In this document: positions 17,157-26,959 of the stretch, in pieces | Layout of the letters: each line of letters opens with the position of its first letter | Numbering within the stretch: the stretch's first letter is position 1 | NCBI GenBank assembly: GCA_037447605.1 | Contig: CM074811.1 | Coordinates: forward strand, 3,023,476-3,055,326 | DNA length: 31,851 nt | Direction: 5' to 3' | DNA from: Zygnema circumcarinatum | Lineage: Eukaryota > Streptophyta > Zygnematophyceae > Zygnematales > Zygnemataceae | Made by a program: the position numbers and the translations under genes | The notes under the pieces: model-generated | Told to the model about the DNA's origin: nothing | Databases searched by the model: none | What the model saw: the letters and a program-made list of their open reading frames with translations, nothing else

Positions 17157-19424
17157 TCAGTTTTTGACCCCCACGAAGGTCCGCTCGAAGAGCGTGTTCG
17201 CCATGAGCCAGACGGCCCCGCCCCCCGCCAGCTCCTCCCCGAAGATCGCGCGCACCTCCGCCAGCACGCCGCCCGCCTTCTCCCTGCGCCCCTTCTTAAA
17301 CCCTTCAGCGCGCCGCCGACCCAAAGGACACCCACCCCACGACCCCGACTCACGCCACGCGACGCGACGCGACGCGACGTGACGCGACGTGACGTGACGT
17401 GTCGTGACAGTTAAGAGTTACAGGTACAGTTATAGTTACATGACGTGACGTGACGTGACATATGAAGGAATGGGAGAGAGGTAGGGTTAAGACATAGTGT
17501 GACGTCATCCATTTTTTTTGAAACGCAAACAGACGACACCAATCGAGTCCCTCACTTTGTCGCAGTTCGCACTTTGGGCCCTACTTCACAGATTTTGGGT
17601 TTTTGCTTTCGGTTTTTGTTTTTCTCGTTTTTTTGATCCGGTTTCATGGCAGGCGGTCCTTCCACTCCAAACCCTTCCGAAAACGACAAAACTTGCCAGA
17701 CGGGTAGGGTTCCGGACCCTTCCAGTCCAAACCCTTCCGAAAACGACAAAAGTTGGCAGGCGGGTAGGGTTCAGGACCCTTCCAGTCCAAACCCTTCCGA
17801 AGACGACAAAAGCTGGCCGCGGGTACGGTTCAGGACCCTTCCAGTGTAGAACCCCTACAGAAAACGACAAAAGCGGCCGTACCGTACCTTCCCCGGCCGT
17901 TGTACTTCATGGTCATGATGAGGCGGCCGCCCGGGCGGAGGGCGGGGAGGAGCGGGCGGAGCATGCGGGCGGCCTGGAGGGGGTGCTTGTTCACGTCGCA
18001 CGTGAGAAGGTCGCACGGCGCGCCGCCACGCCATTGGCTCAGATCCTCCAGCCCGTCTTCCACCTGTCGCAACGGGCAAAAAAAAGAAAAAAATAAAATT
18101 TTCAAGTTTAGTTTACTTTTTTAAAGGGATTTGGTATTTTTGGGGGTTTCTTTTGCTTTTTAGAGGTTTTTAGGGTTGTTAGGTAGTTAGGGTTGTTAGG
18201 GTTTTTAGGGTTTTGAAAGTTTTGAGGGGTTTTGTCATTTTCAGGGTTTTTAGGGGTTTAGGGTTTAGGGGTTTTGTTGAGGGGTTTCAAAGTTTGTAGT
18301 AGACCATTCATAGTTTGAGGGAGTAATTTTGTTTTTTTAGGTTTTTCAAATCGTTGTCTGTTTTGTTTGGATAGGGACGAGGGTTTGAGAAAGTTTGTTA
18401 GGGTTTTAGCGTCGCTGCCCGAAAACCTTTTTTTGAATGTGCAGGACGTTGGGCTTGAGCACGCTCGCGCTGAGCTTCGCGGGGTCCACCGCCGCCACCC
18501 TCGCGACTCGGGCAGCCAAAAATTCCGTCCAGGCCCCGGGGGCTGCCCCCACATCCACTACTGCACAACCCACAGGGCTCAGATAAGGAGAGAGAAACAG
18601 AGGGAGAGGGGAAGAGAGGGAGAGGGAGAGATAGGGAGAGAGGGGGAATGAGGGGGAGAGAGGGAGGGGGAGAGAGGGGGAGAGAGGGGGAGAGGAGGGG
18701 GAGAGACGGGGAGAGAGGGGGAAAGAGGGGGAGAGAGAGGTGGGGGAGGGAGGGGGACAGTGGAGAGTGGGGGGGGGAGAGAGGGAGGGGGAGAGAGGGG
18801 GAGAGTGGGGGAGAGAGGGGGAGCGGGGGAGAGAGGAGGGAGGGGGAGAGAGAGGGGAGAGGAGGGAGAGGGGAGAGAGGGGAGAGGAGGGAGGGAGGGG
18901 GAAAGAAAGAGGGGGAGAGAGGGAGGGGGAGAGAGGGGGAGAGGAGGGGGAGAGAGGGGGAGAGGGGGAGAGAGGGGGAGAGGAGGGGGAGGGGGGGGAA
19001 AGAGGGGGAGAGAGGGAGGGGGAGGAGGGAGGGGGAGAGAGGGGGAGAGAGGGGAGAGGAGGGGGAGAGAGGGAGGGGAGAGAGGGAGGGGGAGAGAGGG
19101 GGGAGAGAGGGGGAGAGGAGGGAGGGGGAGAGAGGGGAGAGAGGGAGGCGAGGAGGGAGAGGGAAAGAGACAAACGGGGAGAGGGGGAGAGGGGAGAGAG
19201 GGAGGGAGAGGGAGGGAGAGGGGAGAGAGGGAGGGAGAGGGAGGGAGAGGGAGGGGAGAGAGGGGAGAGGAGGGGGAGGGAGGGGGAAAGAGGGGGAGAG
19301 AGGGAGGGAGAGGGAAAGAGACAAACGGGGAGAGGGGGAGAGGAGGGGAGAGAGGGGAGAGAGGGGAGAGGAGGGGGAGAGAGGGGAAAGAGGGGGAGAG
19401 AGGGGAAAGAGGAGAGTGGGAGGG

Positions 19425-19464
<40 letters not shown>

Positions 19465-20050
19465 CACAGAGAGGCAGACAGAGAGAAAGGAAGCAAGACA
19501 AAAACAGACAGACAGAGAGAGAGAGAGACGGAGAGAGAGAAGAGAGAGAGAGAGGGAGGGGGAGAGAGGGGGAGAGAGGGGAGAGGAGGGGGAGAGAGGG
19601 GGGAGAGAGAGGGGAGAGAGGGGAGAGTGGGGGAGAGAGGGAGGGGGAGAGAGGGGGAGAGAGAGGGAGGCGAGGGAGGGAGAGGGGAAAGAGACAAACG
19701 GGGAGAGGGGGAGAGAGGGGAAGAGAGGGGAGAGGGAGGGGAGAGAGGGGAGAGAGGGAGGGAGAGGGAGGGGAGAGAGGGAGGGGAGAGGGGGAGAGGA
19801 GGGGGAGGGAGGGGGAGAGAGGGAGGGAGAGGGAAAGAGACAAACGGGGAGAGGGGGAGAGAGGGGAGAGGAGGGGAGAGAGGGGAGAGTGGGGGAGAGA
19901 GGGAGGGGGAGAGAGGGGAAAGAGGGGGAGAGAGGGGAAAGAGGGGGAGAGAGGGGGAGAGAGAGAGAGAGAGAGAGAGGGAGACACAGAGAGGCAGACA
20001 GAGAGAAAGGAAGCAAGACAAAAACAGACAGACAGAGAGAGAGAGAGACG

Positions 20051-20114
<64 letters not shown>

Positions 20115-22132
20115 CACCCGTCATCCGGTCGTTCAGTTCCACTCCCTCCACCTGCAGCGCCTCCTCCAGTTTGCAGACCGCCCTCGAAGCGCACCCCTCG
20201 GCCCGCCCCGCCCGGTCGTTCGCGTGCAGCCACGTGTCAACGCCACGTGTCAGTCCGTACCGCACTCCGCCCTCCGCCTCGACCACGTTCAATGTATGTG
20301 TGAACGCGCGCGGCTGGAAGTCGACAAGTGGCAGCTCGTCAATGAGCCACTCCGCCAGCTCACGCGGAAAGGTCTGAAGGCGGAGACGGAGATTCGAGCC
20401 TTTTGTCCCATTTAGGGTTTCCGAAATTTCGGAAATTTTAAGATTTTGAAGGTTTTGAAGGCTTTGAAGGTTTTTAGGGTTTATGGCTGTTTGGGGGTCG
20501 ATGGGGGTTTCAGAAATCTGTAAGGATGGAGAATTTTCCTCCTCCTGGTGTCCGAATTTGTGGCCATTTCCATGATTCAGTTCTGTTTCAGTTCCAGTTG
20601 TTGTGCTCCCTTCTACTCCATTTTCTCTCCCTCTACTAAAGCTCCTCCACCGACTACTGCTAATTCTTCCGCTCCCTGAAACTGCTCTCTCTCTCTCTCC
20701 CTCGTCTCCCTCCACTCTCTCATCTCTCAACTTTCTGCCACCCTCTCTACTGTACTTGCCTTTACCCCTATTTCTGAGCATGGGGTTCGTGAATTTCCTT
20801 AATTCCGCTTTAGATTTATCACTATTTCCAAAACTCCCATTTTCTCCGCCATGATTTCTCCCCTCAGCTTCTCTCCCTCCGTCAAAAGGACCTCCTACTT
20901 CAGTTGACTGAACGCTGCCACCTGGCAAGCACCCATTGGTCGATGATAAGTCTGAGTCTAATTCTTGGCACTTTGCCAATTTTTGGTCTGAAATTTCCTC
21001 TTCTGACTCGCACAATTTCTTTCCTTCTCCTTCCATATTATCAAATGTAATTTTTTCCGAAAAATCTGTAGAGTTTTCGACATCGCCGTCGGATAAAAAC
21101 GGTCGGAGGAGCGTTCGCACGTGTGACGCCATTCCGTTCCGTGATTCAGCATGGAAACCGCACCAATAGACACGGACAATGTATCTGAGCTCCACACAAA
21201 CCCTAAAATGGAATAAATTAAAGGAAAAGAGAAATAGATATGTAACCGATAAAAGTAAGTTTTAGCAAGAAGCAATCACGACGAGATTTGCGAAGTACCT
21301 GTTCAAGAATGTTGTTTCAATGAGATGAATGAAGTCTTGTCTAGAAGCAGTACATCGCTTGAGGAGGATCAAGCAGGGACCATAGTGGTCACTTCGAGGA
21401 CCCAATTCCTCCGCCTCCTCTCCAAAACCGCCTCCTTTAGGAAAAACCTGCGGAAAAGTAGAAAAGAAACAACAGATAATAAGAAACAAGAATTAAAAGG
21501 AAACGAAAATCGGTCATAAGGGGAACGGTTAGTACAGGATTAGGGTTAGGGTTCTGGGTTAAGGTTAACATTACGGTTGGTTAGGGTTAGGGTTAGGGTT
21601 AGGGTTAGGGTTGAGGTGAGGGTAAGAATTAGGGCTAGATTCAGGGTTAGGGTTAGAATTACGGTTGGGATTGGAATAAGGGTTAGGGTTAGGGTTAGAG
21701 TAATCGCTCGGGCAAGAGGTAGGTTTATCATCACTGAAAAAAGGAACTAGGGTTAGAAATATGGCAAATTATCAGAGCTGCGACTTTTTTGCAGAAATTC
21801 GATAAAATGGAACCAGAGATTACGGACTCGTTTCGATATGCCTTTCTCAGTTGAAGTTAGGGTTCAGGATCAGGGTTTTAAGTTCAAGGGTTAAAGATTT
21901 TAGACGGAGTTTACGGGTCCAATGTTAGAGTTTAAGGTTTAACATAGGGTTTTAATTTAGGTCAGGGTCAAGACTTTAAGGGTTGAAGACTCCGGGTTGA
22001 GGGTTAAGGGTTTTAGGGTTTAAGGGATTGAGAATTTAAGGTTAGGGTTCAGACAAGCAGGCGCGGGTTGGCGGCGTAGAGGCAGAGGCGGTGGGCGTAG
22101 GTCTGACAGCCCATCTGCAGGACCACGTCCAT
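17157..22132 (-). CDS. FtsJ/RlmM-like SAM-dependent 2'-O-ribose methyltransferase
   Basis: Predicted RNA ribose 2'-O-methyltransferase. Exons on the minus strand: 22132-22055 (tentative first exon, ATG in context gccATGG), 21447-21299, 21202-20118, 18560-18427, 18063-17883 and 17302-17157; total about 590 residues, phases consistent. The SAM motif VDVGAAPGAWTEFL is at about 439-452, preceded by CKLEEAL. The K-D-K-E catalytic tetrad is visible: Lys about 420 (CKLEE), Asp about 505 (LLTCDVN), Lys about 535 (IMTMKY) and Glu about 582 (NTLFERTFVG). PRAFTHTLNVVEAEGG resembles the THUMP-like N-terminal region of the family. Residues about 150-330 are low-complexity, acidic and Ser-rich, probably an expansion or a retained intron. 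Donor 17883/17882 could instead be 17888/17887. The GTG at 21195 is not a start, since the reading frame continues upstream across a splice site. The RNA substrate is unknown. Confidence 0.83.
17353..17460. repeat. GACGC/GACGT pentamer repeat
   Basis: GCGACGCGACGCGACGTGACG changing into TGACGTGACGTGACGTG, interrupted by AGTTACAGGTACAGTTATAG. It lies in the last intron of the methyltransferase gene just upstream of its final exon; a full TGACGTCA follows at 17500-17507. Confidence 0.85.
17655..17882. repeat. 60-bp minisatellite, about 3.8 units
   Basis: The unit runs CCTTCCAGTCCAAACCCTTC, then CGAAAACGACAAAAG and TGGCAGGCGGGTAGGGTTCAGGAC. Copies begin at about 17659, 17719, 17779 and 17838 (spacing 60, 60, 59). 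In gene orientation the array starts directly at the donor of the preceding exon (17883). Confidence 0.92.
18120..18300. repeat. Degenerate TTTTTAGGG-like repeats
   Basis: Irregular GTTTTTAGGGTTGTTAGGG and TTTAGGGTTTAGGGG copies in the intron between methyltransferase exons 18560-18427 and 18063-17883. Confidence 0.8.
18590..20115. repeat. Approx. 1.5-kb GA-rich simple-sequence tract with internal 520-bp duplication
   Basis: Nearly all G and A on the plus strand (CU-rich in the transcript), filling the intron 20117-18561 of the methyltransferase gene from about 3 nt after the donor to close to the acceptor. Marker phrases repeat at a 520-base offset: GAGACAAACGGGGAG near 19171 and 19322 recurs near 19695 and 19841, and GAGACACAGAGAGGCAGACA near 19461 recurs near 19981. 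All long reading frames here are repeat artefacts. Confidence 0.93.
21538..22048. repeat. Telomere-like repeats (TTAGGG and variants)
   Basis: At 21540-21700 there are several perfect (TTAGGG)n runs of five or more units, then degenerate AGGGTTCAGG and TTTAAGGGTT copies at 21850-22048. The block lies between the tentative first exon and the second exon of the methyltransferase gene. Confidence 0.9.
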
Positions 22133-22609
22133 GGCTGCCTCCAACGGAACAGCGCCGTTCTATGTGGGCTTCCCGCGTCCTATGCTGCAACCCTAATCCG
22201 TTCCAGACGACTTCACTGCGAAAAAATCTCTCTGAATTGCAGCAAAAGAAAGGTCTGTGAATTTTCTCCCATTTCCATCTTCCTTCCCTAGTTTTTATTT
22301 ACTTGTTTGATCCCTATTCTGAATATTTTTGAGGTTAAGACTCCAATAGGAGCAAGGATTGCAGGGAGGGGTTCTATGAAGGTCTCCGAAACGCAGTTCA
22401 GTTATTCGCTACTGCAACACAACGTGATCTAATGTCCGTTCCGTATTGTTTCGTCCAGTTAGGAGCAACGCGATACAGTTCACATGCCTTAGTTCTATGT
22501 TGAAGCTGTTCCGTTTTACTGATCGTACGTAGGGAGTAGGGACATGGAGTTCCTTTCCGCCGTACAGTACGGAAACAGCACTTTAGCAAGGGTAGCACAG
22601 ATCGGACCA
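22133..22609. other. Upstream flank of the methyltransferase gene
   Basis: No gene recognised. Contains an AT-rich stretch at about 22290-22350 and scattered GTACGG motifs at about 22525-22570. Confidence 0.45.
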
Positions 22610-22611
22610 TT

Positions 22612-22882
22612 AGACAAACCAGTCGACTGGTTGGCAACCAGTGGTTGCGGACCGAAACAACCATTCGACTGGTTGCCAACCAGTGCCGCCGGATCGAAAC
22701 AACCATTCGACTGGTTTGGAACCAGTGGATGCCACTGGTTGGCAACCAGTCGAATGGTTGCCAACCAGTGGCATCCACTGGTTGGAAACCAGTCGACTGG
22801 TTGCGAACCAGTGGCGCAGGACTGAAACAATCATTCGACTGGTTCGGAACCAGTGATCCAATGGTTGGCAACCATTGAATCT
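22612..22882. repeat. Palindromic 42-bp repeat array, copy 1
   Basis: The palindrome ACTGGTTGCCAACCAGT and variants recur with CGACTGG at 22624, 22666, 22708, 22794 and 22836 (42-base spacing within each half). Units are separated by GCGGACCGAAACAACCATT or GCCGGATCGAAACAACCATT. The whole array is itself an inverted repeat centred near 22753, where GGATGCCACTGGTTGGC is mirrored on the other side. It ends with CAATGGTTGGCAACCATTG. Confidence 0.9.
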
Positions 22883-22949
22883 CTGAAATTATGCCTTTTT
22901 GCAAAAATGGGTCGTATGTGTTTTTTGGTGGGTTGCCAACCGTTGACAA

Positions 22950-23040
22950 CTAGTGTAACAAGCCTGATGCGTACAGATGCGTACGAATCCGTACATCCGA
23001 GTCGTATGATTGTACGGAGATTCTGTACGGCCGAACCGTA
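22950..23040. repeat. GTACGG/CCGTAC-rich patch
   Basis: GCGTACGAATCCGTACATCC, TTGTACGG and CTGTACGGCCGAACCGTA in 60 bases between the two palindromic arrays. The same hexamer is dense at 10120-10430 and 27080-27420. Confidence 0.6.
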
Positions 23041-23103
23041 ATAGTTTTCTCCGAAACGCCGACGGCATTTTGGTAGCTGTAGCGTTCAGTTCGCTACAAC
23101 TAG

Positions 23104-23350
23104 TGATTTAATGGTTGCCAACCATTTCATTTAATGGATATAACCATTCGACTGGTTTGCCAACCAGTGCCGCCGGATCGAAACAACCATTCGACTGGTT
23201 GCCAACCAGTGGCATCCACTGGTTCCAAACCAGTCGACTGGTTGCCAACCAGTGGTTGCGGACCAAAACAACCATTCGACTGGTTGCCAACCAGTAGACG
23301 TCCAACCATTGCCATCCAATGGTTGTCCAATGGTTGCCGATCCACTGGTC
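23104..23350. repeat. Palindromic 42-bp repeat array, copy 2
   Basis: Same palindrome and spacers as the array at 22612-22882, opening with TAATGGTTGCCAACCATTT; CGACTGG at 23149, 23191, 23234 and 23277. It ends in CCAATGGTTGTCCAATGG and directly abuts the truncated inverted-repeat element at 23356. Confidence 0.9.
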
Positions 23351-23355
23351 CGAAC

Positions 23356-23840
23356 TGTGAAGGGTAGTGCTAAATTCACACCTTTTTTGTCTAGACACAG
23401 ACCTTTTTTCGCCGGGCAGATTTTAAAATAGACCAAAAAGGATTAAAAACAGAAAATGCTCTTTACACACCTTTTTGGTATCGATACACACCTTGTTCCG
23501 GCGGGCAGATTTTATTTCACAATCCGCTCGGAGCGGACGATCCGTTCGCCACGAGATCGTTCGCGGGTGTCCGTCCTTTACACGTGCGGTAAAGTGCAGC
23601 CGTCGATTCTCTCGCAGATCGCACCACGGCAGATCACCATTCGATATGCAGCCGGGCTCGGTCCCAGCGAATGGCACGCGCCCACGTGTCCCACCCAGGT
23701 TAAAGTTAAGGTTGCTTTCTTAAGGTTGCAGCTTCGAGGAAAGGCGAAATACCGTACCTTGAAAGCTTGGACCAAGCACCATCAAACACGTGTTGTTTTG
23801 TATGACGTGGCTCTTTTTGATTGGTGCAAGCACTCAATGA
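23356..23840. mobile_element. Truncated copy of a long-inverted-repeat element
   Basis: Starts TGTGAAGGGTAGTGCTAAAT, the same terminus as at 26221. It continues with the CGCCGGGCAGATTTTAAAAT and GGATTAAAAACAGAAAATGC blocks and then matches the reverse complement of about 26940-26510 through GCAGCTTCGAGGAAAGGCGA. No opposite terminus was found, so it looks like one end plus internal sequence. No protein coded. Confidence 0.78.
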
Positions 23841-24330
23841 AAATTTTTTACAGCATTTCGCATTACATTTGGGTTCAGGGTTGCACTCTTGAATGGCCAC
23901 TACTTATAGAACGACGCGAAAGCGCCCAGTGTTAAGCCCCCAGTGTTGGGCCTTTAGTGTTTTTTGTATCATCGATTTGCTCCATTTTCCCTCTAACCAG
24001 TCAAAAGGAGCAAACGCTCCTTGTGAGAGTGCAGGACATGAACAGGTAACGGAATGGACAGATTCTAGCGACAACTGCGGTTCCATGCGGCGACGCTCGT
24101 TCTGTGCCACGGCTTGAATCCAGCTCCGTGAGGTCCTGTTAGCCATACAGTTAACATTGGTTGACGAGTACAGTACTGTACTGTAACTGTAAGTCTGAAG
24201 ATCCGATGCCGTACTGTTCCGTACGGTAAGGTAATCTGGCAGCCGAACCAAGAGGAGACTTCCAGGAAGCTTCCAGGACGTTTCTCTCTCTCTAAACATA
24301 AAAGCACGAATATCAAATGCGCATTTCTTT

Positions 24331-24424
24331 ATGTTTTTTTTTTTTCCTTTTTTTTATTTCCTTTGTTGGAACGGAAGGTCACCTGGGGAGGTCAACTGGC
24401 AGCATTGCCATTGTCAAACATACA

Positions 24425-24455
<31 letters not shown>

Positions 24456-24480
24456 AAAAAAAAGAAAAAAAAAAAAAAAA
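24331..24480. repeat. Poly-T and A-rich simple tract
   Basis: T-runs at about 24336-24357 and AAAAAAG repeats at about 24421-24480, just downstream of the mTERF stop codon in gene orientation (where the A-rich part reads as poly-T). Confidence 0.85.
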
Positions 24481-24533
24481 GTCTTTGGGCCCCACAACGC
24501 TCTCTCAACACATGTTCAAACCACAGCTCCGAC

Positions 24534-25706
24534 TTACATCTGTTGCGGTATCAAGCGCACTTTGAACTTGTCCATAAAAGCAGCGTCCGTAGTTTTGAAC
24601 AAGGAATACAGCGCATGCTTTTTGTGATCAATTCCGGCCTCCACCAGCGCCCTGTACCTCAGCTTCAGCCGCTGCTCAAGGGAGAGCTGCAGTACGGACG
24701 GGTAGATGCAGATCTCCTCCTTGGTACGGCCCATCTCAGTCAATAAGAAGTCAATCTTGGACTTAATAGTATCCCAAGAGTTGCCAAGCAGTGAGGGTTG
24801 CCCTTTCACCATTTTCAAGGCTGGAAGGTCTCCGAAGTGCTGCTTGAGCTGCCTGTACGTGTTATCCATTGTGTCCCGTGGTACTAATAACATATATGGG
24901 TTACTCTGCAGCACTTTCTGAACTCTATCAGGCCCGAAAATACCCTCCAATCCAGCTACACCATCCTTGAAGTGATGGGCCTTTCTTCTAACGATCAAGG
25001 GGAAAAGAACGAGCACATTCTCTCCTGCCTTGTAAGGGAAGGTCGACCTCACAGCCTCAACTCCCTCCTTTATTGTTTCAGGACTGAAGGAGAGAATGCT
25101 AGGGTAGCTCTCCAGCATAGCGCCTGTGACAGGGACGCCTAACTCCTTCCATAGACGAGCCTTCGCCTCAAGAGTCTGCACACGGTCACTCAAAATTCCC
25201 GGCATTCTTCCTATCACCTTCCCTAAGTTCGTTACCTTCACAGTGTTCCGAAGGAACTCGATCACGCCTTCCTGCCTCACATCTGGAACAAGGAGCAAGT
25301 TGTTGCTGCGCTCTAAGGCGTTGAAAAAGTCGTGGGAGTTGACCCCATGGCTCTGGAAGAAAGCTGCTTTAGGTTTGATATGCTTATAGCCCCTTATAAG
25401 GATACTCTCCTTCTTATCAACAATGCGATGGACATCCTGCTGCGTGCATCCTAAGCTCAGGAGAGCGTCCACTGCTTCCTGGAGAGCCCTTGTCGAATCC
25501 GCAGCTTTTTCCTCAGCCACGGTGGCTCTGCCTGCACTCGCTTTGTCAAGTTTTTTTCCCCCCTTGCTGCTGCTGCTGTATCCATGGCGCCCTTGAAGGG
25601 ACTGAGTGCAAGTGAGCTGTTCAAGGGATGGATGGTACCATGGTAGGCGGAACGGAGATCCGTTCCAGATGGTCCGGAGAAAAAAAGGAAGCAAGGAAGC
25701 CGCCAT
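24534..25706 (-). CDS. mTERF-family protein (mitochondrial/plastid transcription terminator-like)
   Basis: Single-exon gene of 390 residues. mTERF proteins are helical-repeat nucleic-acid-binding proteins of mitochondria and plastids that act in transcription termination, splicing or ribosome assembly. Residues 1 to about 45 are rich in Leu, Arg and Ser and end GRHGYSSSSKGG, a typical organelle presequence. Repeats of about 30-35 residues with the family's PxhL/PSIL pattern follow: GRMPGILSDRV, ESYPSILSFSPETI, QSNPYMLLVPRDTM, KGQPSLLGNSWDTI and CIYPSVLQLSLEQRLKLRYRAL. The ATG at 25706 is in good context (gccATGGCG); the open frame extends upstream only through non-ATG codons. Stop TAA at 24536-24534. 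The exact organelle and target cannot be read from the sequence. Confidence 0.93.
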   Translation of the reverse strand: MAASLLPFFLRTIWNGSPFRLPWYHPSLEQLTCTQSLQGRHGYSSSSKGGKKLDKASAGRATVAEEKAADSTRALQEAVDALLSLGCTQQDVHRIVDKKESILIRGYKHIKPKAAFFQSHGVNSHDFFNALERSNNLLLVPDVRQEGVIEFLRNTVKVTNLGKVIGRMPGILSDRVQTLEAKARLWKELGVPVTGAMLESYPSILSFSPETIKEGVEAVRSTFPYKAGENVLVLFPLIVRRKAHHFKDGVAGLEGIFGPDRVQKVLQSNPYMLLVPRDTMDNTYRQLKQHFGDLPALKMVKGQPSLLGNSWDTIKSKIDFLLTEMGRTKEEICIYPSVLQLSLEQRLKLRYRALVEAGIDHKKHALYSLFKTTDAAFMDKFKVRLIPQQM

Positions 25707-25817
25707 GGCGCGGACTTCTGAAGCATGCGGCCGCTGATAGAGAGTCACTTCCTCATTTCTTGCTGCACAAGGCTTCCAGCACTCAACCCTAATCTCTAGA
25801 CCCAACTCTGACTCTGA

Positions 25818-25872
25818 TCCTTACCCTAATCCTAACCCTAACGCAAACCCTAACCCTAACCTTAAGCATCAG
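25818..25872. repeat. Telomere-like CCCTAACC patch
   Basis: Several CCTAACCCTAACGCAAACCC-type copies about 110-165 bases upstream of the mTERF start codon. Confidence 0.8.
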
Positions 25873-26220
25873 CTTGACCTGACTCTAAAATCATTTGTCA
25901 TATCTCTAATCTGAGCCCTCTCCTGCCCGATGTCATCCATTGACCTCCTTGTTAGCAATGCAAAAATGAAATCAAAAAGACATTACAGTACTGTAACCAA
26001 GACAATCTAATACACTCCTATGCGGTATATTGTCGGCATTATTAAATGCATTATCACATTTGGCATTCCCATGGTGATATTACTGCACATTTCTCCCCCA
26101 TTATCACCAATTGAACTCTCATTATTGCTATCAAAAGGGGAAGAAAGAGGCGCACTGAGGGATGCGAGGCTGCAGAAGTGCAGAAGCTCCGGCTAACTGT
26201 ACTGCCCTCATCACATAAAA
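25873..26220. other. Intergenic, no gene recognised
   Basis: AT-rich upstream flank of the mTERF gene, with no convincing reading frame or repeat. Confidence 0.5.
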
Positions 26221-26955
26221 TGTGAAGGGTAGTGCTAAATTCACACCTTTATTCTCTAGACACAGGCCTTTTTTCGCCGGGCAGATTTTAAAATAGACAA
26301 AAAGGATTAAAAACAGAAAATGCTCTTGTCATATCTTTTTGGAATCGATACACACCTTTTTCCGTCGGACTGTCATACAAAGAGCACGTGGCAGATGGTG
26401 ATTGGCTTCCTAAACCCTGAAAACCCTAAAAACACTAAAACCCTAAAGGGAGCCGAGGCTGGCGGGCCGGTCCAATCAAAATTTTGCGGAGATCTCGGGC
26501 CGAGGGACGCGCGCGTATGACGTGGCAAATTTTGATTGGTCCATGTTCTCAATGTACGAAATTTCGCCTTTCCTCGAAGCTGCGACGAGAGGGTGTTTGT
26601 ACGGACACACAGAGCCGGCTTTGGACGGACACGTGGGCGCGTGCCATTCGCTGGGACAGAGCCCGGCTGCAGATCGAACGGTGATCCGCCGTGGTGCGAT
26701 CTGCGAGGGAATCGACAGCTGCGATTCACCGCACGTGTGAAGGACGCACACACGCGAAACGATCTCGTGGCAAACGGATCGTCCGCTCCGAGCGGATTGT
26801 GAAATAAAATCTGCCCGTCGGAACAAGGTGTGTATCGATTCCAAAAAAGTCTGAAGAGAGCATTTTCTGTTTTTAATCCTTTTTTGGCTATTTTAAAATC
26901 TGCCCGGCGAAAAAGGGTCTGTGTCTAGACAAAAAGGTGTGAGTTCAGCACTACA
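26221..26955. mobile_element. Non-autonomous element with about 140-bp terminal inverted repeats
   Basis: The left terminus (TGTGAAGGGTAGTGCTAAAT, through CGCCGGGCAGATTTTAAAAT and GGATTAAAAACAGAAAATGC to about 26370) is mirrored at the right (about 26811-26953, ending AGTTCAGCACTA). The interior holds a short AAACCCTAAAA patch and GC-rich sequence with no transposase. It shares both terminus and interior with 23356-23840, showing a mobile or amplified family. Possible TA target duplication. Confidence 0.82.
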
Positions 26956-26959
26956 GTAG

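Noticed and set aside
18398-20415. Very long overlapping reading frames (500-900 codons) of Ser/Leu/Pro or Arg/Glu/Gly repeats on both strands
   Set aside because: They are six-frame readings of a GA/CT tract inside the methyltransferase intron; flanking exons splice across it in phase.
22612-23350. CRISPR-like array
   Set aside because: Spacers are conserved rather than unique, the genome is eukaryotic, and no cas genes are present.
22398-23436. Frames with repeated GWQPVEWLF and NQWMPLVG peptides
   Set aside because: They arise from the 42-bp palindromic arrays in all frames; 42 is divisible by three, so frames stay open by chance.
24534-25706. mTERF gene as a processed retrogene
   Set aside because: Intronless structure is common in this family, and the A-rich tract after the stop lies on the wrong strand for a poly-A tail.
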